Shown here: positions 54,414 to 63,919 of the stretch, one piece after another
Numbering within the stretch: the stretch's first letter is position 1
Layout: every line of letters starts with the position of its first letter
Assembly: GCF_002019695.1 (NCBI RefSeq)
Contig: NZ_KV917376.1
Span: 4,102,974-4,166,973, forward strand
Direction of reading: 5' to 3'
Length of the DNA: 64,000 nucleotides
From: Evansella clarkii
GTDB taxonomy: Bacteria > Bacillota > Bacilli > Bacillales > Salisediminibacteriaceae
Translations under genes and position numbers: made by a program
The notes under the pieces: model-generated
What the model saw: only the letters and a program-made list of their open reading frames with translations
The model's database searches: none
What the model was told of the DNA's origin: nothing

Positions 54414-55358
54414 ATGAAAAAACATAGAATCACCGTAATTACTGGCGCAAATTCAGGGATTGGAAAAGCGGCTGCACATCGGTTCGCTTCGGAAGGCCAC
54501 ACAGTGGTAATGGCTTGCAGAAATATGGAAAGAAGCAAACCCGTTCTGAAAGAAATTATATCAAAGACAGGGAATGAGAATATCACTCTCATGGAGCTCG
54601 ATATTAGTTCTTTTCAGTCCATAAAGGATTTTTGCCATGATTTCATGAGCCGGTTTGACAGGCTTGATATACTGATTCACAATGCGGCCTATTTTAATCA
54701 TGGAGAAAAATACCGTCTGAGTGCGGATCATCTGGAGTTAACTTTTGCTACTAATGTTTTCGGCCCGTTACATATGACTGAACTGCTCCTCCCCCATCTG
54801 AAGAAAACCGAAGAGGCACGCATTCTTAACGCTTCAAGCAATATAATAAAACACTTTTTTGATCCTAAAAGAGATATCGAGCTGGAAAATCTGAAAGGGG
54901 AAAACACTTCAGATAAATCATTCAGTGTTTATAAAATGTATTGCAGTTCAAAAATGGCGCTCGTGATTCTTACATTTATATTAGCTGAAGAATTCCGGCA
55001 GCATGGAGTAAAGGTAAATGCTCTGCAAATAAATGGAGCTAAAATGTCAAAAAGCACCCTTCAAAAAGTAACTCCTGGATGGAGAACTGTTGCTATTATT
55101 CAAAATTTGTTCTTCCCGCCTCCTGAAAAAATGGGGGACCTCTATTATGATATTTGCACGGCCGAAGAATTCCGTGATGTAACAGGTAAATTATTTAATG
55201 ATAAAAAAGAGATTATACAGCCTGCACTTCCTGACCCCGGACTTTCTGCTCAGTTCAGGCAGCTTTTCAGCGGAGTTTATTATCCTCTATATGCTGATAA
55301 TCGCGAAAACAGAGAAAAGATTTGGAAATTCAGCAAAGAAGTAATTAAAAATAAATAA
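54414..55358 (+). CDS. Short-chain dehydrogenase, retinol-dehydrogenase-like
   Basis: 314 aa. TGANSGIGKAAA (cofactor), HNAAYF in place of NNAG, NASSN and YCSSKMALVIL with the catalytic Tyr-Lys pattern shifted (YKMYCSSKMA). Longer than a classic SDR, like eukaryotic-type retinol dehydrogenases. GGGGAGAAGG ribosome site. Stands alone between divergent promoter space and a terminator. Substrate unknown. Confidence 0.86.
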   Translation: MKKHRITVITGANSGIGKAAAHRFASEGHTVVMACRNMERSKPVLKEIISKTGNENITLMELDISSFQSIKDFCHDFMSRFDRLDILIHNAAYFNHGEKYRLSADHLELTFATNVFGPLHMTELLLPHLKKTEEARILNASSNIIKHFFDPKRDIELENLKGENTSDKSFSVYKMYCSSKMALVILTFILAEEFRQHGVKVNALQINGAKMSKSTLQKVTPGWRTVAIIQNLFFPPPEKMGDLYYDICTAEEFRDVTGKLFNDKKEIIQPALPDPGLSAQFRQLFSGVYYPLYADNRENREKIWKFSKEVIKNK

Positions 55359-55359
55359 A

Positions 55360-55383
55360 GCAGCCTCTCTGGAGAGACTGCTC
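55360..55383. terminator. Hairpin between the SDR and rlmN genes
   Basis: AGCAGCCTCTCT-gg-AGAGACTGCT; converging genes. T tracts are weak. Confidence 0.6.
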
Positions 55384-55394
55384 TGACCAGCAGG

Positions 55395-56480
55395 TTATCT
55401 TACACCTGCTTTTTCTTTATCCTTTTTGATCTGCTTACTGCGAAGCTGTCCGCATGCTGCATCAATGTCAGATCCCTGCTCATGGCGGATTCCGCACTGG
55501 ATGCCGTTTTTCTTCAGAATATCATAAAACGCAAGAATGTCTGATTTCTCACTTTGTTTATACTGAATATGCTCGTCAACCGGGTTGTATGGGATAAGGT
55601 TAACATAAGCGAGGCGCTTTTTATCCCGGATTAAATCGGCAAGCTGCTGTGCCGTTTCTCTGCTGTCATTTATGCCCTGCAGCAAAATATATTCAAACGT
55701 AATTCTGCGGTTCGTTTTCTTCAGATAATAATCAACGGCGTCCATTAGTTTTTCAATCGGCTGCGCCTTATTGATCTTCATAATTCGCGTACGAAGCTCA
55801 TTATTCGGAGCATGCAGTGATAACGCCAGGTTAACTTGCAGGCCGGAATCAGCGAACTCATAAATTTTCTTAATAATACCGCTCGTTGACACAGTAATAT
55901 GCCTTGCGCCTATTGCCAGGCCGCGGTCATTATTAACGATATAAAGGAAGTCCATCAGATTGTCGTAGTTATCGAACGGCTCGCCGATACCCATAACCAC
56001 AATATGGCTTACTCGTTCTTCCTTACCCTTCTGGTCAAAATGATGCTGAACATTCATGATCTGTTCCACGATCTCCCCGCTCGTAAGATCACGGCTTTTC
56101 TTTAACAGGCCGCTCGCGCAGAAACTGCAGCCAATATTACATCCTACCTGTGTCGTAACACAGACAGAATTCCCATAGTCAAACCTCATTAATACCGTTT
56201 CAATCAGGTTGCCATCCTGGAGCTTAAACAGAAATTTCACCGTGCCGTCACGGGACTCCTGTTTTGTGTGAAGCTCCAGCGTCTGAATAACAAAGTTTTC
56301 ATCCAGAAGCTTCAGCACCTCTTTGTTTACATTTTTCATTTGAGAAAATTCTGTTACCCTTTTTTTATACAGCCAGTCCCAAACCTGCTGGGCACGGAAT
56401 TTTTTGTGTCCGTTCTCTATGAGCCAGTCTGTCAGCTGATCATATGTTAATCCATAAATGGATGGTTTATTGATACTCAT
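55395..56480 (-). CDS. rlmN: 23S rRNA/tRNA adenine C2-methyltransferase RlmN
   Basis: About 361 aa from the ATG at 56480 behind GAGGGGAAA. Radical SAM CxxxCxxC as [19 protein letters not shown], and the C-terminal Cys in DIDAACGQL that carries the methyl group. Methylates A2503 of 23S rRNA. Confidence 0.95.
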   Translation of the reverse strand: MSINKPSIYGLTYDQLTDWLIENGHKKFRAQQVWDWLYKKRVTEFSQMKNVNKEVLKLLDENFVIQTLELHTKQESRDGTVKFLFKLQDGNLIETVLMRFDYGNSVCVTTQVGCNIGCSFCASGLLKKSRDLTSGEIVEQIMNVQHHFDQKGKEERVSHIVVMGIGEPFDNYDNLMDFLYIVNNDRGLAIGARHITVSTSGIIKKIYEFADSGLQVNLALSLHAPNNELRTRIMKINKAQPIEKLMDAVDYYLKKTNRRITFEYILLQGINDSRETAQQLADLIRDKKRLAYVNLIPYNPVDEHIQYKQSEKSDILAFYDILKKNGIQCGIRHEQGSDIDAACGQLRSKQIKKDKEKAGVR

Positions 56481-56652
56481 ATTATTTCCCCTCATTTCCA
56501 GAAAACTCATCTAAGCATTATACAACAAAGTGTTGGGCAATAACAAGCTCCTGATATTATCTTACCCGAAAATCGTATCGCTTATCTCATTTGTACAAAT
56601 ACTTTTCAGGTACAAAGATTATCTTAATAAATTGCAAGGAAAGGAAATCGCC

Positions 56653-57081
56653 ATGAGTAAAAATAATGTCATCGATACACTTAATGAATTTTTGAGAGGA
56701 CAGTACATGGGGATCCATTCATACGAACGGCTGATCCAGAGGCTGGAAGATGAGGAACTGAAAAAAGAGTTCCAGGCAATACAGCAGGAACATAAACAGC
56801 ATGCCATGAGAGTAGCCGAACGAATACAGAACCTGGGCGGCAGACCTGTCGACAGTGAAGGTGTCATGGGTTCTATTCAGGGACGAATGAGCGAATACAC
56901 CATGCCCCATGACTCGGAAGGAATTTTAGAACAGGCGATCATAGGAGAAGGCCATTACGGGATAGAAATTTCTGAAGAGATAGTCAGAGGCGACCTGGAT
57001 CCGGAAAGCAGGATGCTCATTGAAGACATACTCGACAGAGACAGAGAACATGTATTGTATTTAAAACAGCTTTTGCAGTAA
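56653..57081 (+). CDS. Ferritin-like four-helix protein
   Basis: 142 aa from the ATG at 56653 (AAGGAAAGGAAA upstream). Two helix pairs: NEFLRGQYMGIHSYERLIQ and EFQAIQQEHKQHAMRVAERI, then AIIGEGHYGIEISEEIVRG and LIEDILDRDREHVLYLKQLL. Each pair has Glu and ExxH, the di-iron ligand pattern of ferritin-like/DUF2383 proteins. Iron or stress role inferred. Confidence 0.8.
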   Translation: MSKNNVIDTLNEFLRGQYMGIHSYERLIQRLEDEELKKEFQAIQQEHKQHAMRVAERIQNLGGRPVDSEGVMGSIQGRMSEYTMPHDSEGILEQAIIGEGHYGIEISEEIVRGDLDPESRMLIEDILDRDREHVLYLKQLLQ

Positions 57082-57140
57082 AATTACAAAGCATAGGCAG
57101 CAGGCAAGAATTCGCGCATGATTAATTGTCCGTCAAAATG

Positions 57141-57165
57141 CCTCACTCCGAAAAATGGAGTGAGG
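57141..57165. terminator. Terminator between the ferritin-like and secreted protein genes
   Basis: CCTCACTCC-gaaaaat-GGAGTGAGG; the stop codon of the leftward gene lies within the stem. Confidence 0.8.
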
Positions 57166-58267
57166 CTTCTTCACTATTGCCAGATGATGGGACTTTTTCC
57201 AGCTTCCATTCACTTGCCGGCGACTCTCTTACTGCACGAAATGTAAAAGTTTCTGTTTCTTCTCCCCTGCCGGCTTTTTTAATTCTGTACTTTACAGTCG
57301 TTTCATAGACAAGAGGCTGATTATCATTAATTGGAGATTGTTCAATAATCCTTACAGATTCAGTTTCTCTAATCAAGCCTTTTAGTGTGCTAACGTCCTT
57401 ATCACCATTATAAATTAACCGGAGTAAATCAAGATCGTTCTGGTTTAACGAAATAAAGAATAAATTGACAATTTCTTCTGCTGGAAGCTCTCTCACAAAT
57501 TGAAACAGTGAACCTCCTGCTTTATGGACCATAGCCTGGTGAGACAGGTCCTCTTTTCCGGATGTATGAGTAGTGCTTCCCTTGAAATGAATACAAAAAT
57601 GCCCCGGAAAACCGTTGCTTAATGCCCCTGCACCGTGAGGCATTCCGTGCATAGAACCTGCATAGTCCTCCCCTTCCCCATGAACAAGCACTGCGCGCCG
57701 CTTCCAGCTCCATTTCCCGTTATAAATTTCTTTCATGATTGCCGTATCTTTTTCCGTTAGAGGCTGTACATCTGCATGATGGCTGCCCGCTCTCCGCTGC
57801 ACATAAAAACTCCGTCCTGTTTCAAGATCAGTGATTTTAAAGCTGGCATACCTTGGAAAAAGTTGTTCAGCTTCTTCCCAGCTGACGAACTCTCCATAAT
57901 GTTTTTCCCGGAGAAAACCTAGATAATTTAGTATCTCTTTCCTCGTTTCAGCGGGAAATTCAATTTCTCTCCCGGATTGTAATTCAAAAAACCTTCCCGA
58001 TTCATCTTTTACTATGGTTTTTAATATTCCTGGCTCATCTTCATACAGAAAGTAACTATCTGAAGGTGGAAACTTTTCTATTCTTTTTGTTGGCACACCT
58101 TCTTTTACTCCCTTTAGTAATGCTGAAGACTCGGCAGTGAGCACCGACTGATTTACGGCTTCACCTGATGACTTGACTATAAAAACCACTCCATCTTTCG
58201 TTTCAGCAAAAACACTTCCTGCCTGAAAAAAGCTGAAGATAACCAAAAATAAAAATATTTTTTTCAT
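57143..58267 (-). CDS. Secreted protein of unknown function, HGMPHGAG/GHFCIHF type
   Basis: 374 aa from the ATG at 58267 (MKKIFLFLVIFSFFQAGSVFA signal). Middle: a conserved-looking block FKITDLETGRSFYVQRRAGSH, then WSWKRRAVLV, MHGMPHGAGAL and FPGHFCIHFKGSTTH with clustered His and one Cys, which recalls the active-site region of L,D-transpeptidase-like enzymes but is not a clear match. C-terminal ~110 residues are a separate beta domain (VKYRIKKAGRGEETETFTF). Possibly a wall enzyme. Follows the DUF421 gene closely. Confidence 0.65.
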   Translation of the reverse strand: MKKIFLFLVIFSFFQAGSVFAETKDGVVFIVKSSGEAVNQSVLTAESSALLKGVKEGVPTKRIEKFPPSDSYFLYEDEPGILKTIVKDESGRFFELQSGREIEFPAETRKEILNYLGFLREKHYGEFVSWEEAEQLFPRYASFKITDLETGRSFYVQRRAGSHHADVQPLTEKDTAIMKEIYNGKWSWKRRAVLVHGEGEDYAGSMHGMPHGAGALSNGFPGHFCIHFKGSTTHTSGKEDLSHQAMVHKAGGSLFQFVRELPAEEIVNLFFISLNQNDLDLLRLIYNGDKDVSTLKGLIRETESVRIIEQSPINDNQPLVYETTVKYRIKKAGRGEETETFTFRAVRESPASEWKLEKVPSSGNSEEASLHFSE

Positions 58268-58295
58268 CAATATAAATCCCAGCCTTTGCTTGAAT

Positions 58296-59006
58296 TCATT
58301 CTTTATCAATAGGTGAATGGATCTGATCGTCATATAAATCAAAATACAGCTGATTATTCGTGCCTCTTACACAGTAAGATATATCTTCAAGCTTAATTCC
58401 ACGCTGAGACATTTCCATTGTCAGCCAGTCCAGCGTCAGAGAATTCTGCCGGAAGTTTTTCTCCACAATTTCTCCGTCCATTATCAGCTCGACTGGAAAT
58501 TTCGCCTTTCCTGCTGTGAGAAGTCCGAGATCCTTCCTCCTTATTGTCCGATAATCAGGCTTTTTTAATACAGAAACATGTCCGTCAGTTTCCATGACTG
58601 CATGTTCTACTTCTTCTATATCAAATATGTTCTTTTCTCTCAGCGATTCATTCAGCGAGTCAAATGTCATCCTGAGCTTCTTCATATTCCTTTCAAGAAT
58701 CTTACCATCCTGAATAATTACAGTTGGCTCCCCTGCAGTAAGTGTTCTGAGTTTCCGGCTTTTTAAAGACAAAAGCGTAGTAAGAAGCAGCAAAACAGTT
58801 AAAGACAGGAGTGCATAAATAAATTGCCTGATATTTATCTGAGTGTTGAATGTTAAGTTGCCTGCAATCCCGCCAATCATCACCGAAGCAATAAAATCAT
58901 GGTATGTCATCTGGGAAATTGTCTGTTTACCAAGGAGATGAGCAATTGAAATCATCATAAAAAAAGCCAGAACAGTTCGTAACACTATTTCAATACCTAG
59001 GCTCAT
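58296..59006 (-). CDS. DUF421 (YetF/YcaP-like) membrane protein
   Basis: 236 aa. Three membrane helices (about 5-25, 35-52, 60-80) then a cytosolic beta-rich DUF421 region: GEPTVIIQDGKILERNMKKLRMT and FPVELIMDGEIVEKNFRQNSLTLDWL, a duplicated motif. Such proteins occur in spore formers; function unknown. Ends 28 bases before the secreted protein start, likely the same transcript. Confidence 0.85.
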   Translation of the reverse strand: MSLGIEIVLRTVLAFFMMISIAHLLGKQTISQMTYHDFIASVMIGGIAGNLTFNTQINIRQFIYALLSLTVLLLLTTLLSLKSRKLRTLTAGEPTVIIQDGKILERNMKKLRMTFDSLNESLREKNIFDIEEVEHAVMETDGHVSVLKKPDYRTIRRKDLGLLTAGKAKFPVELIMDGEIVEKNFRQNSLTLDWLTMEMSQRGIKLEDISYCVRGTNNQLYFDLYDDQIHSPIDKE

Positions 59007-59039
59007 TTACTTATCCATCCTTCTATGAACCCTGAAATA

Positions 59040-59513
59040 TCAGGAATTACTTTGTTTTTTAACTTTAGCGACTCCAACAGCAAGGTTTTTCCATAATATA
59101 TCCTCCACTGTCTTCCCCAAGGTCTCATCACACTCTATTATCAGGACAACTTCTGTTTTTGAAGCTGGGGCATTTGCTCTTTTTTTTATTTTTTGCTTAG
59201 TCCAGAAATAGTCGATTACGAAACCTAACGCTGCACCTATCGTGAAGCCGAGCAGTCCCCAAATTATTGGGCCCCAGGTTAGAACGAAACCGAAGCTGGC
59301 GCCCAGCACCGAAAAAACTGTACCCAGGGCTGCAGCAAGATCAAAGAGGCTGACACCATCTGAATAGTGGATACTGTCAAACAGTTTAATTTCCTCCCTT
59401 TTTTTTGTAAAAGGAACGGCAAGGATTTTTTCCTTGCTCACTCCATTTTCCTCCAGGAGCGCGATAGCTATCTCAATTGATTCGGAATATTCAAAGGAAG
59501 AAACCACAAGCAT
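59040..59513 (-). CDS. Membrane protein with glycine-rich hairpin
   Basis: 157 aa. N-terminal ~50 residues form a small soluble domain (LVVSSFEYSESIEIAIALLEENGV), then two closely spaced hydrophobic segments rich in Gly (VFSVLGASFGFVLTWGPIIW, LLGFTIGAALGFVIDYFW), and a basic, then soluble tail. The arrangement resembles stress-induced proteins with a glycine-zipper, but no family is recognised. Confidence 0.62.
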   Translation of the reverse strand: MLVVSSFEYSESIEIAIALLEENGVSKEKILAVPFTKKREEIKLFDSIHYSDGVSLFDLAAALGTVFSVLGASFGFVLTWGPIIWGLLGFTIGAALGFVIDYFWTKQKIKKRANAPASKTEVVLIIECDETLGKTVEDILWKNLAVGVAKVKKQSNS

Positions 59514-59534
59514 TAGGCCCGTCCACCTTTTCCA

Positions 59535-60302
59535 CTATAATTTAAGATCAAGAAGCTGATACTCTTTTTCCAGGTATTCTGCCTGTTCTGTATTAAATAA
59601 TCTGTTATACTCCACTGCGGTTGTGTATGAATCATAAGCCGCAAAGCCAACCAGTGATGGAAGAAACAGAGCCCATTGGGGGTCTATAACTTCTTTTGCC
59701 CCTGCAAAATCTCCAAGAAGGGTTAAGTGAAATGCCGTCAGGAAATTTGAAAAATAGTTTGAAATTATCCAGCAAAATAGTATTACAAAACCGTTAGGAG
59801 TTCTTTTCAGATAAAGATGGCCCATCCCTGGCATCAAAACTGACCATATAAGCGCCAGCCATGGCTGCCTTTTATCGAGAGCGTTCAGGCCTAATGCACT
59901 CATATTAAACGGTATAATAGGCGTTTTATCTTTGTTAGCTAATATATAAATTTTATTGATCTCAACTGATGTCCTGTAGCTGTCCCAGATAGAAATAATA
60001 TAAACTGCTATGTATAAAAGTACCCATCTCGTATCCAGCGTGGCTTTGGCCAGTTCAAATTGTCCTGTAAAGGAATATACCATCGCTTCGTTAATTCGAG
60101 CGCCAATATTAATAATGAACTCCCATGCAAAAAATATAAATCCCTTAATATAAGAACCATGAAGCAGATGGCCCATCCCTGGAAAAGCTGCGGACCACCA
60201 GGCTGCCACCCAGGGATTTTTCTTATGTATAATATTTGTGTTAAAGGAACTGACATACGCTCTGTAATAGCGAGTATTCTGGTTGATCGTCCTGTTATTC
60301 AT
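59535..60302 (-). CDS. Membrane protein with duplicated TM2-like unit
   Basis: 255 aa. Two halves share a motif: NPWVAAWWSAAFPGMGHLLHGSYIKGF (about 29-55) and QPWLALIWSVLMPGMGHLYLKRTPNGF (about 145-171), each followed by more helices and a conserved WDSY/YDSY-like end. The pattern PGMGHL after a hydrophobic helix resembles TM2/DUF5683 proteins, so I read it as an internal duplication. Function unknown. Confidence 0.7.
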   Translation of the reverse strand: MNNRTINQNTRYYRAYVSSFNTNIIHKKNPWVAAWWSAAFPGMGHLLHGSYIKGFIFFAWEFIINIGARINEAMVYSFTGQFELAKATLDTRWVLLYIAVYIISIWDSYRTSVEINKIYILANKDKTPIIPFNMSALGLNALDKRQPWLALIWSVLMPGMGHLYLKRTPNGFVILFCWIISNYFSNFLTAFHLTLLGDFAGAKEVIDPQWALFLPSLVGFAAYDSYTTAVEYNRLFNTEQAEYLEKEYQLLDLKL

Positions 60303-60429
60303 TGGGGGCTCCTGACTAAGAGTGTTTTACTTAATTTTCCAAAGTAGAAGTTTATTATACAAAAAAAACCTGCTAATTTAGCAGGAGATGGATGGATATG
60401 GATGGAGTAATTATTTTGCTGGCGGAATA

Positions 60430-60636
60430 TTATCCTCCAAAAAAGAAATCCACTACATTTGAGGCTTTTGATGTTTGTTTATTGTATAGCTCACTGTAAC
60501 CGCAGTTTGTACAATATACAACAAGAAATCTATTGTGCTGTATGTCCATTAGTTTAGAAAGCCCTGTTCCTGTAGTTGCTATTTCCTTTGTTTTTGCTTC
60601 CGTATGCCCGCATTTAATGCATCCTTTATGTTTCAT
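60430..60636 (-). CDS. Zinc-ribbon protein, COG3478 (YpzJ)-like
   Basis: 68 aa. Zinc ligands CIKC and CTNC, with TGTGLSKLMDIQHNRFLVVYC and a C-terminal NVVDFFFGG, all characteristic of this small predicted nucleic-acid-binding family. AGTGGGGGGA ribosome site. Confidence 0.82.
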   Translation of the reverse strand: MKHKGCIKCGHTEAKTKEIATTGTGLSKLMDIQHNRFLVVYCTNCGYSELYNKQTSKASNVVDFFFGG

Positions 60637-60721
60637 AAGTCAAGTCCCCCCACTATTATTTAACAATATATACGCTTTGAGAGGTTATAAGTTACATAAA
60701 TTCTCAGGCATGCAGAAAAAA

Positions 60722-60754
60722 AAAACGCCCCTTGCTGCCTGGCAGGAGCGTTTT
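60722..60754 (-). terminator. Terminator after yajQ
   Basis: Minus strand AAAACGCTCCTGCC ... GGCAGCAAGGGGCGTTTTTTTTTT; stem followed by a long T tract. Confidence 0.9.
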
Positions 60755-60773
60755 CCATATTTTATTATGTGAA

Positions 60774-61265
60774 TTATCGGTAATTAATGAACTGCACGTC
60801 AATCGGAAGATCTGCTTCTTTAATCGCAGCGATAATCTTCTGGAGGTCGTCACGGCTTTTGCCGCTGACTCTCACCTGGTCATCCTGAACCTGGCTCTTC
60901 ACTTTCACACCGCTGTCTTTAATAATTTTATTAATCTTTTTTGCATTTTCTTTGTCAATTCCCTGAATAAGCTTTGCCCGCTGGCGCACCGTACCTCCGG
61001 AAGCAGGTTCAATTTTGCCATAGTCCATACTTTTCATCGAGACTCCCCGCTTAATCAGTTTGCTGAACAACACATCTTTCAGCTGCTCCAGCTTATATTC
61101 ATCGTCTGAAACAAGAACGAGCTCCTCTTTCTCAAGAGCAAGACTGCTTTTACTTCCTTTGAAATCATAACGGTTCTGAATTTCCTTTGTTGCCATCGTC
61201 ACCGCATTCTGCACTTCCGTAAAATCAACCTGTGAAACAATATCAAATGAACTATCCTTTGCCAT
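60774..61265 (-). CDS. YajQ-family nucleotide/c-di-GMP-binding protein
   Basis: 163 aa, full length. Begins [22 protein letters not shown], then [12 protein letters not shown] and a late [20 protein letters not shown]. Two ferredoxin-like domains; in Xanthomonas relatives bind cyclic di-GMP, and E. coli YajQ binds nucleotides. Role in Bacillaceae unclear. GGAGG ribosome site. Confidence 0.95.
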   Translation of the reverse strand: MAKDSSFDIVSQVDFTEVQNAVTMATKEIQNRYDFKGSKSSLALEKEELVLVSDDEYKLEQLKDVLFSKLIKRGVSMKSMDYGKIEPASGGTVRQRAKLIQGIDKENAKKINKIIKDSGVKVKSQVQDDQVRVSGKSRDDLQKIIAAIKEADLPIDVQFINYR

Positions 61266-61365
61266 AATGAATGTACCTCCACTTAGTATCTGTTTCCATT
61301 ATTATAGGTTATAAGGAGGCGTGGGTTCAACTTTGGTGGTTTGTCAGGGATTCAACTTTTTGAGA

Positions 61366-62840
61366 TTTGTCGCGGAGGATGTTTCTCATGTTTTTAAGTT
61401 TGCTGGACAAATCTTGTTGGCCTTCTGCATATTTGGCCAGCAAGTCTTTGTTGCTGGACAAATTTTAAGGATTACGCCTGAATTTGTCCAGAATAATTGC
61501 TCATTTTTAACCATTTACCATTTCCTGTTAGTTTATCTGGACATATATCGCTCCCCTTCCGCATATTTGTCCAGCAAGTCATTTTTGCTGGTCAAATCTC
61601 CTTCGTTCACGACGGATTTGTCCAGATTTCACCGTTTGCTGGACAAATTTCAAGGATTCCGTCTGGATTTGTCCAGAATAATTGCTCATTTTTAACCATT
61701 TGCCATTTCCTGTTAGTTTATCTGGACAAACCCTGCTGACCTTCCACATATTTGTCCAGCAAGTCATTTTTGCTGGTCAAATCTCCTTCGTTCACGACGG
61801 ATTTGTCCAGATTCCATCGTTTGCTGGACAAATTTCAGGGATTCCGTCTGCATTTGTCCAGAATAATTGCTCATTTTTAACCATTTGCCATTTCCTGTTA
61901 GTTTATCTGGACAAACCCTGCTGACCTTCCACATATTTGTCCAGCAAGTCATTTTTGCTGGTCAAATCTCCTTCGTTCACGACGGATTTGTCCAGATTCC
62001 ATCGTTTGCTGGACAAATTTCAGGGATTCCGTCTGGATTTGTCCAGAATAATTGCTCATTTTTAACCATTTGCCATTTCCTGTTAGTTTATCTGGACATA
62101 CCCTGCTGCCCTTCCGCATATTTGTCCAGCAAGTCATTTTTGCTGGTCAAATCTCCTTCGTTCACGACGGATTTGTCCAGATTCCATCGTTTGCTGGACA
62201 AATTTCAGGGATTCCGTCTGCATTTGTCCAGAATAATTGCTCATTTTTAACCATTTGCCATTTCCTGTTAGTTTATCTGGACAAACCCTGCTGACCTTCC
62301 ACATATTTGTCCAGCAAGTCATTTTTGCTGGTCAAATTCCTTCGTTCACGATGGATTTGTCCAGATTCCACCGTTTGCTGGACAAATTTCAGGGATTCCG
62401 TCTGGATTTGTCCAGAATAATTGCTCATTTTTAACCATTTGCCATTTCCTGTTAGTTTGTCTGGACAAATCCTGCTGACCTTCCACATATTTGTCCAGCA
62501 AGTCATTTTTGCTGGTCAAATCTCCTTCGTTCACGACGGATTTGTCCAGATTCCATCGTTTGCTAGACAAATTTCAGGGATTCCGCCTGGATTTGTCCAG
62601 AATAATTGCTCATTTTTAACCATTTACCATTTCCTGTTAGTTTATCTGGACAAACCCTGCTGACCTTCCGCATATTTGTCCAGCAAGTCATTTTTGCTGG
62701 TCAAATCTCCTTCTTTCTCGACGGATTTGTCCAGATTCCATCGTTTGCTGGACAAATTTCAGGGATTCCGTCTGGATTTGTCCAGATTCCATCGTTTGCT
62801 AGACAAATTTCAGGGATTCCGCCTGGACTTGTCCAGAGTA
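61366..62840. repeat. 1.5-kb array of 185-bp units built from TTTGTCCAG/CTGGACAAA pairs
   Basis: TTTGTCCAGCAAGTC recurs at 61566, 61751, 61936, 62121, 62306, 62490 and 62675 (185, 185, 185, 185, 184, 185 bp). Each unit holds inverted pairs TTTGTCCAG-N13-CTGGACAAA (31 bp) repeated at 51-bp steps, plus one wider pair with a 45-base spacer. The first unit lacks one 51-bp submodule (133-bp step from 61433) and the last has an extra one. Edges are degenerate. No coding function; ORFs inside are byproducts of the repeats. Confidence 0.95.
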
Positions 62841-62998
62841 ATAACTTTCTTAAAACAGTTTCAATTTAGGGTCTTTTAATGTGACGGATACATCTCCATT
62901 TTCACAGGTCTGTCCTTATTAACACTTTCTCTCAGCAAATTTTAAAACCCAGCTATCTGGTTCTACCTGCTGTAACTGTCTACTGTTATCAACAAAAA

Positions 62999-63919
62999 TT
63001 AATTTTTTTCATAAAATATACTTCTTCCTTTCCCATTCTTTTTATAACGATCAGTTAAATACCTTTGAACAGTTTTCCTGGATATACATCCCCCTGACCA
63101 ATTAAAAATCCTATTCACTGTCAGGGGCTCGTTAGGAAAAAGCAGCTTAAATTCTTCTACACTTCTTTCAATAGCTGACAAATAGAATTCTTCTTTGCTG
63201 CAATGGGAGCACTTTACTCTACCCTGGATACTTACTTCCATCCAGCCCATACAATGGCTGCATACTAAGCCTTTTTTAAGTTTTCTGTAGTTATATTCAG
63301 GAATTTGCATATATGGTGTTTCAGTTTTATGGAGCTTAATGAGCTGATTAGCTATACCCTTTTGCCTGGGATAGATAAAATTTTGGGTATTGTCATCTTT
63401 AAATAGCTTCTTGAGGAATCTGTTTATTTGAGAGGGTAGAATCACAGGCAGGCTTTGAGAGGCGCTGTATAATGTAAACTCCTGGTTAATAAAAATCAAG
63501 TAGGAGTCAACTTTCATGTTTGCTTTCATTTTGTACAGAAGCTGATTCAGCAGATTTTCACTTCTTTTCAGCTGCAGCAGGGGATTTTTAATTTGTTTTC
63601 CAGTGGAAGTGTACCAAGCTTCAGTTTCAATATAATGTTCCCCTTCAAAATTTTTTACTTCAAGCTGGTAAATTCTCTCTGGAGTGAATAATAAGTTATC
63701 CAGCTGAAAGTCTGACTTGTTACACGTTAGAAATAAATCCCTGATTAATAAATGCTCTCTCTTCTGATTGTCCATCAATGCATCGAATTTAAGCTCACCT
63801 TCATAACCTTTTTCTAAATTAATATAATCTTCCATCTGTTCTTCTGTAAACATCATACGAGGACTCAATGTGCGGAGAAATAAAAGTTCACGGGGGGTAG
63901 TGCGGGGTTTTAGCAGCAT
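62999..63919 (-). CDS. NERD-domain (nuclease-related) protein with Zn-ribbon and HTH
   Basis: 306 aa. NERD domain about 35-150: GYEGELKFDAL, then Asp74, Glu87-Val-Lys89 (LEVKNFEG) and KNPLLQLKRSENLL. Zinc ribbon CSHC...CSHC (Cys220/223, 237/240), then a C-terminal HTH-like segment (NRIFNWSGGCISRKTVQRYL). Same architecture, N-terminal LKPR and D-x12-E-x-K spacing as the protein at 25300-26289. ATG after AAAGGAGG. Its stop codon lies about 160 bases from the 185-bp repeat array. DNA cleavage or binding is inferred. Confidence 0.85.
   Translation of the reverse strand: MLLKPRTTPRELLFLRTLSPRMMFTEEQMEDYINLEKGYEGELKFDALMDNQKREHLLIRDLFLTCNKSDFQLDNLLFTPERIYQLEVKNFEGEHYIETEAWYTSTGKQIKNPLLQLKRSENLLNQLLYKMKANMKVDSYLIFINQEFTLYSASQSLPVILPSQINRFLKKLFKDDNTQNFIYPRQKGIANQLIKLHKTETPYMQIPEYNYRKLKKGLVCSHCMGWMEVSIQGRVKCSHCSKEEFYLSAIERSVEEFKLLFPNEPLTVNRIFNWSGGCISRKTVQRYLTDRYKKNGKGRSIFYEKN

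Noticed and set aside
61366-62840. CRISPR or minisatellite gene
   Set aside because: The intervals are conserved between units, cores alternate in orientation, and there is no coding frame.
61497-62869. Repeated ORFs on both strands beginning MLIFNHLPFPVSLSG or MTCWTNMWK
   Set aside because: They recur every 185 bp with the DNA repeat, have no ribosome sites and shift frame between units; they are products of the array.
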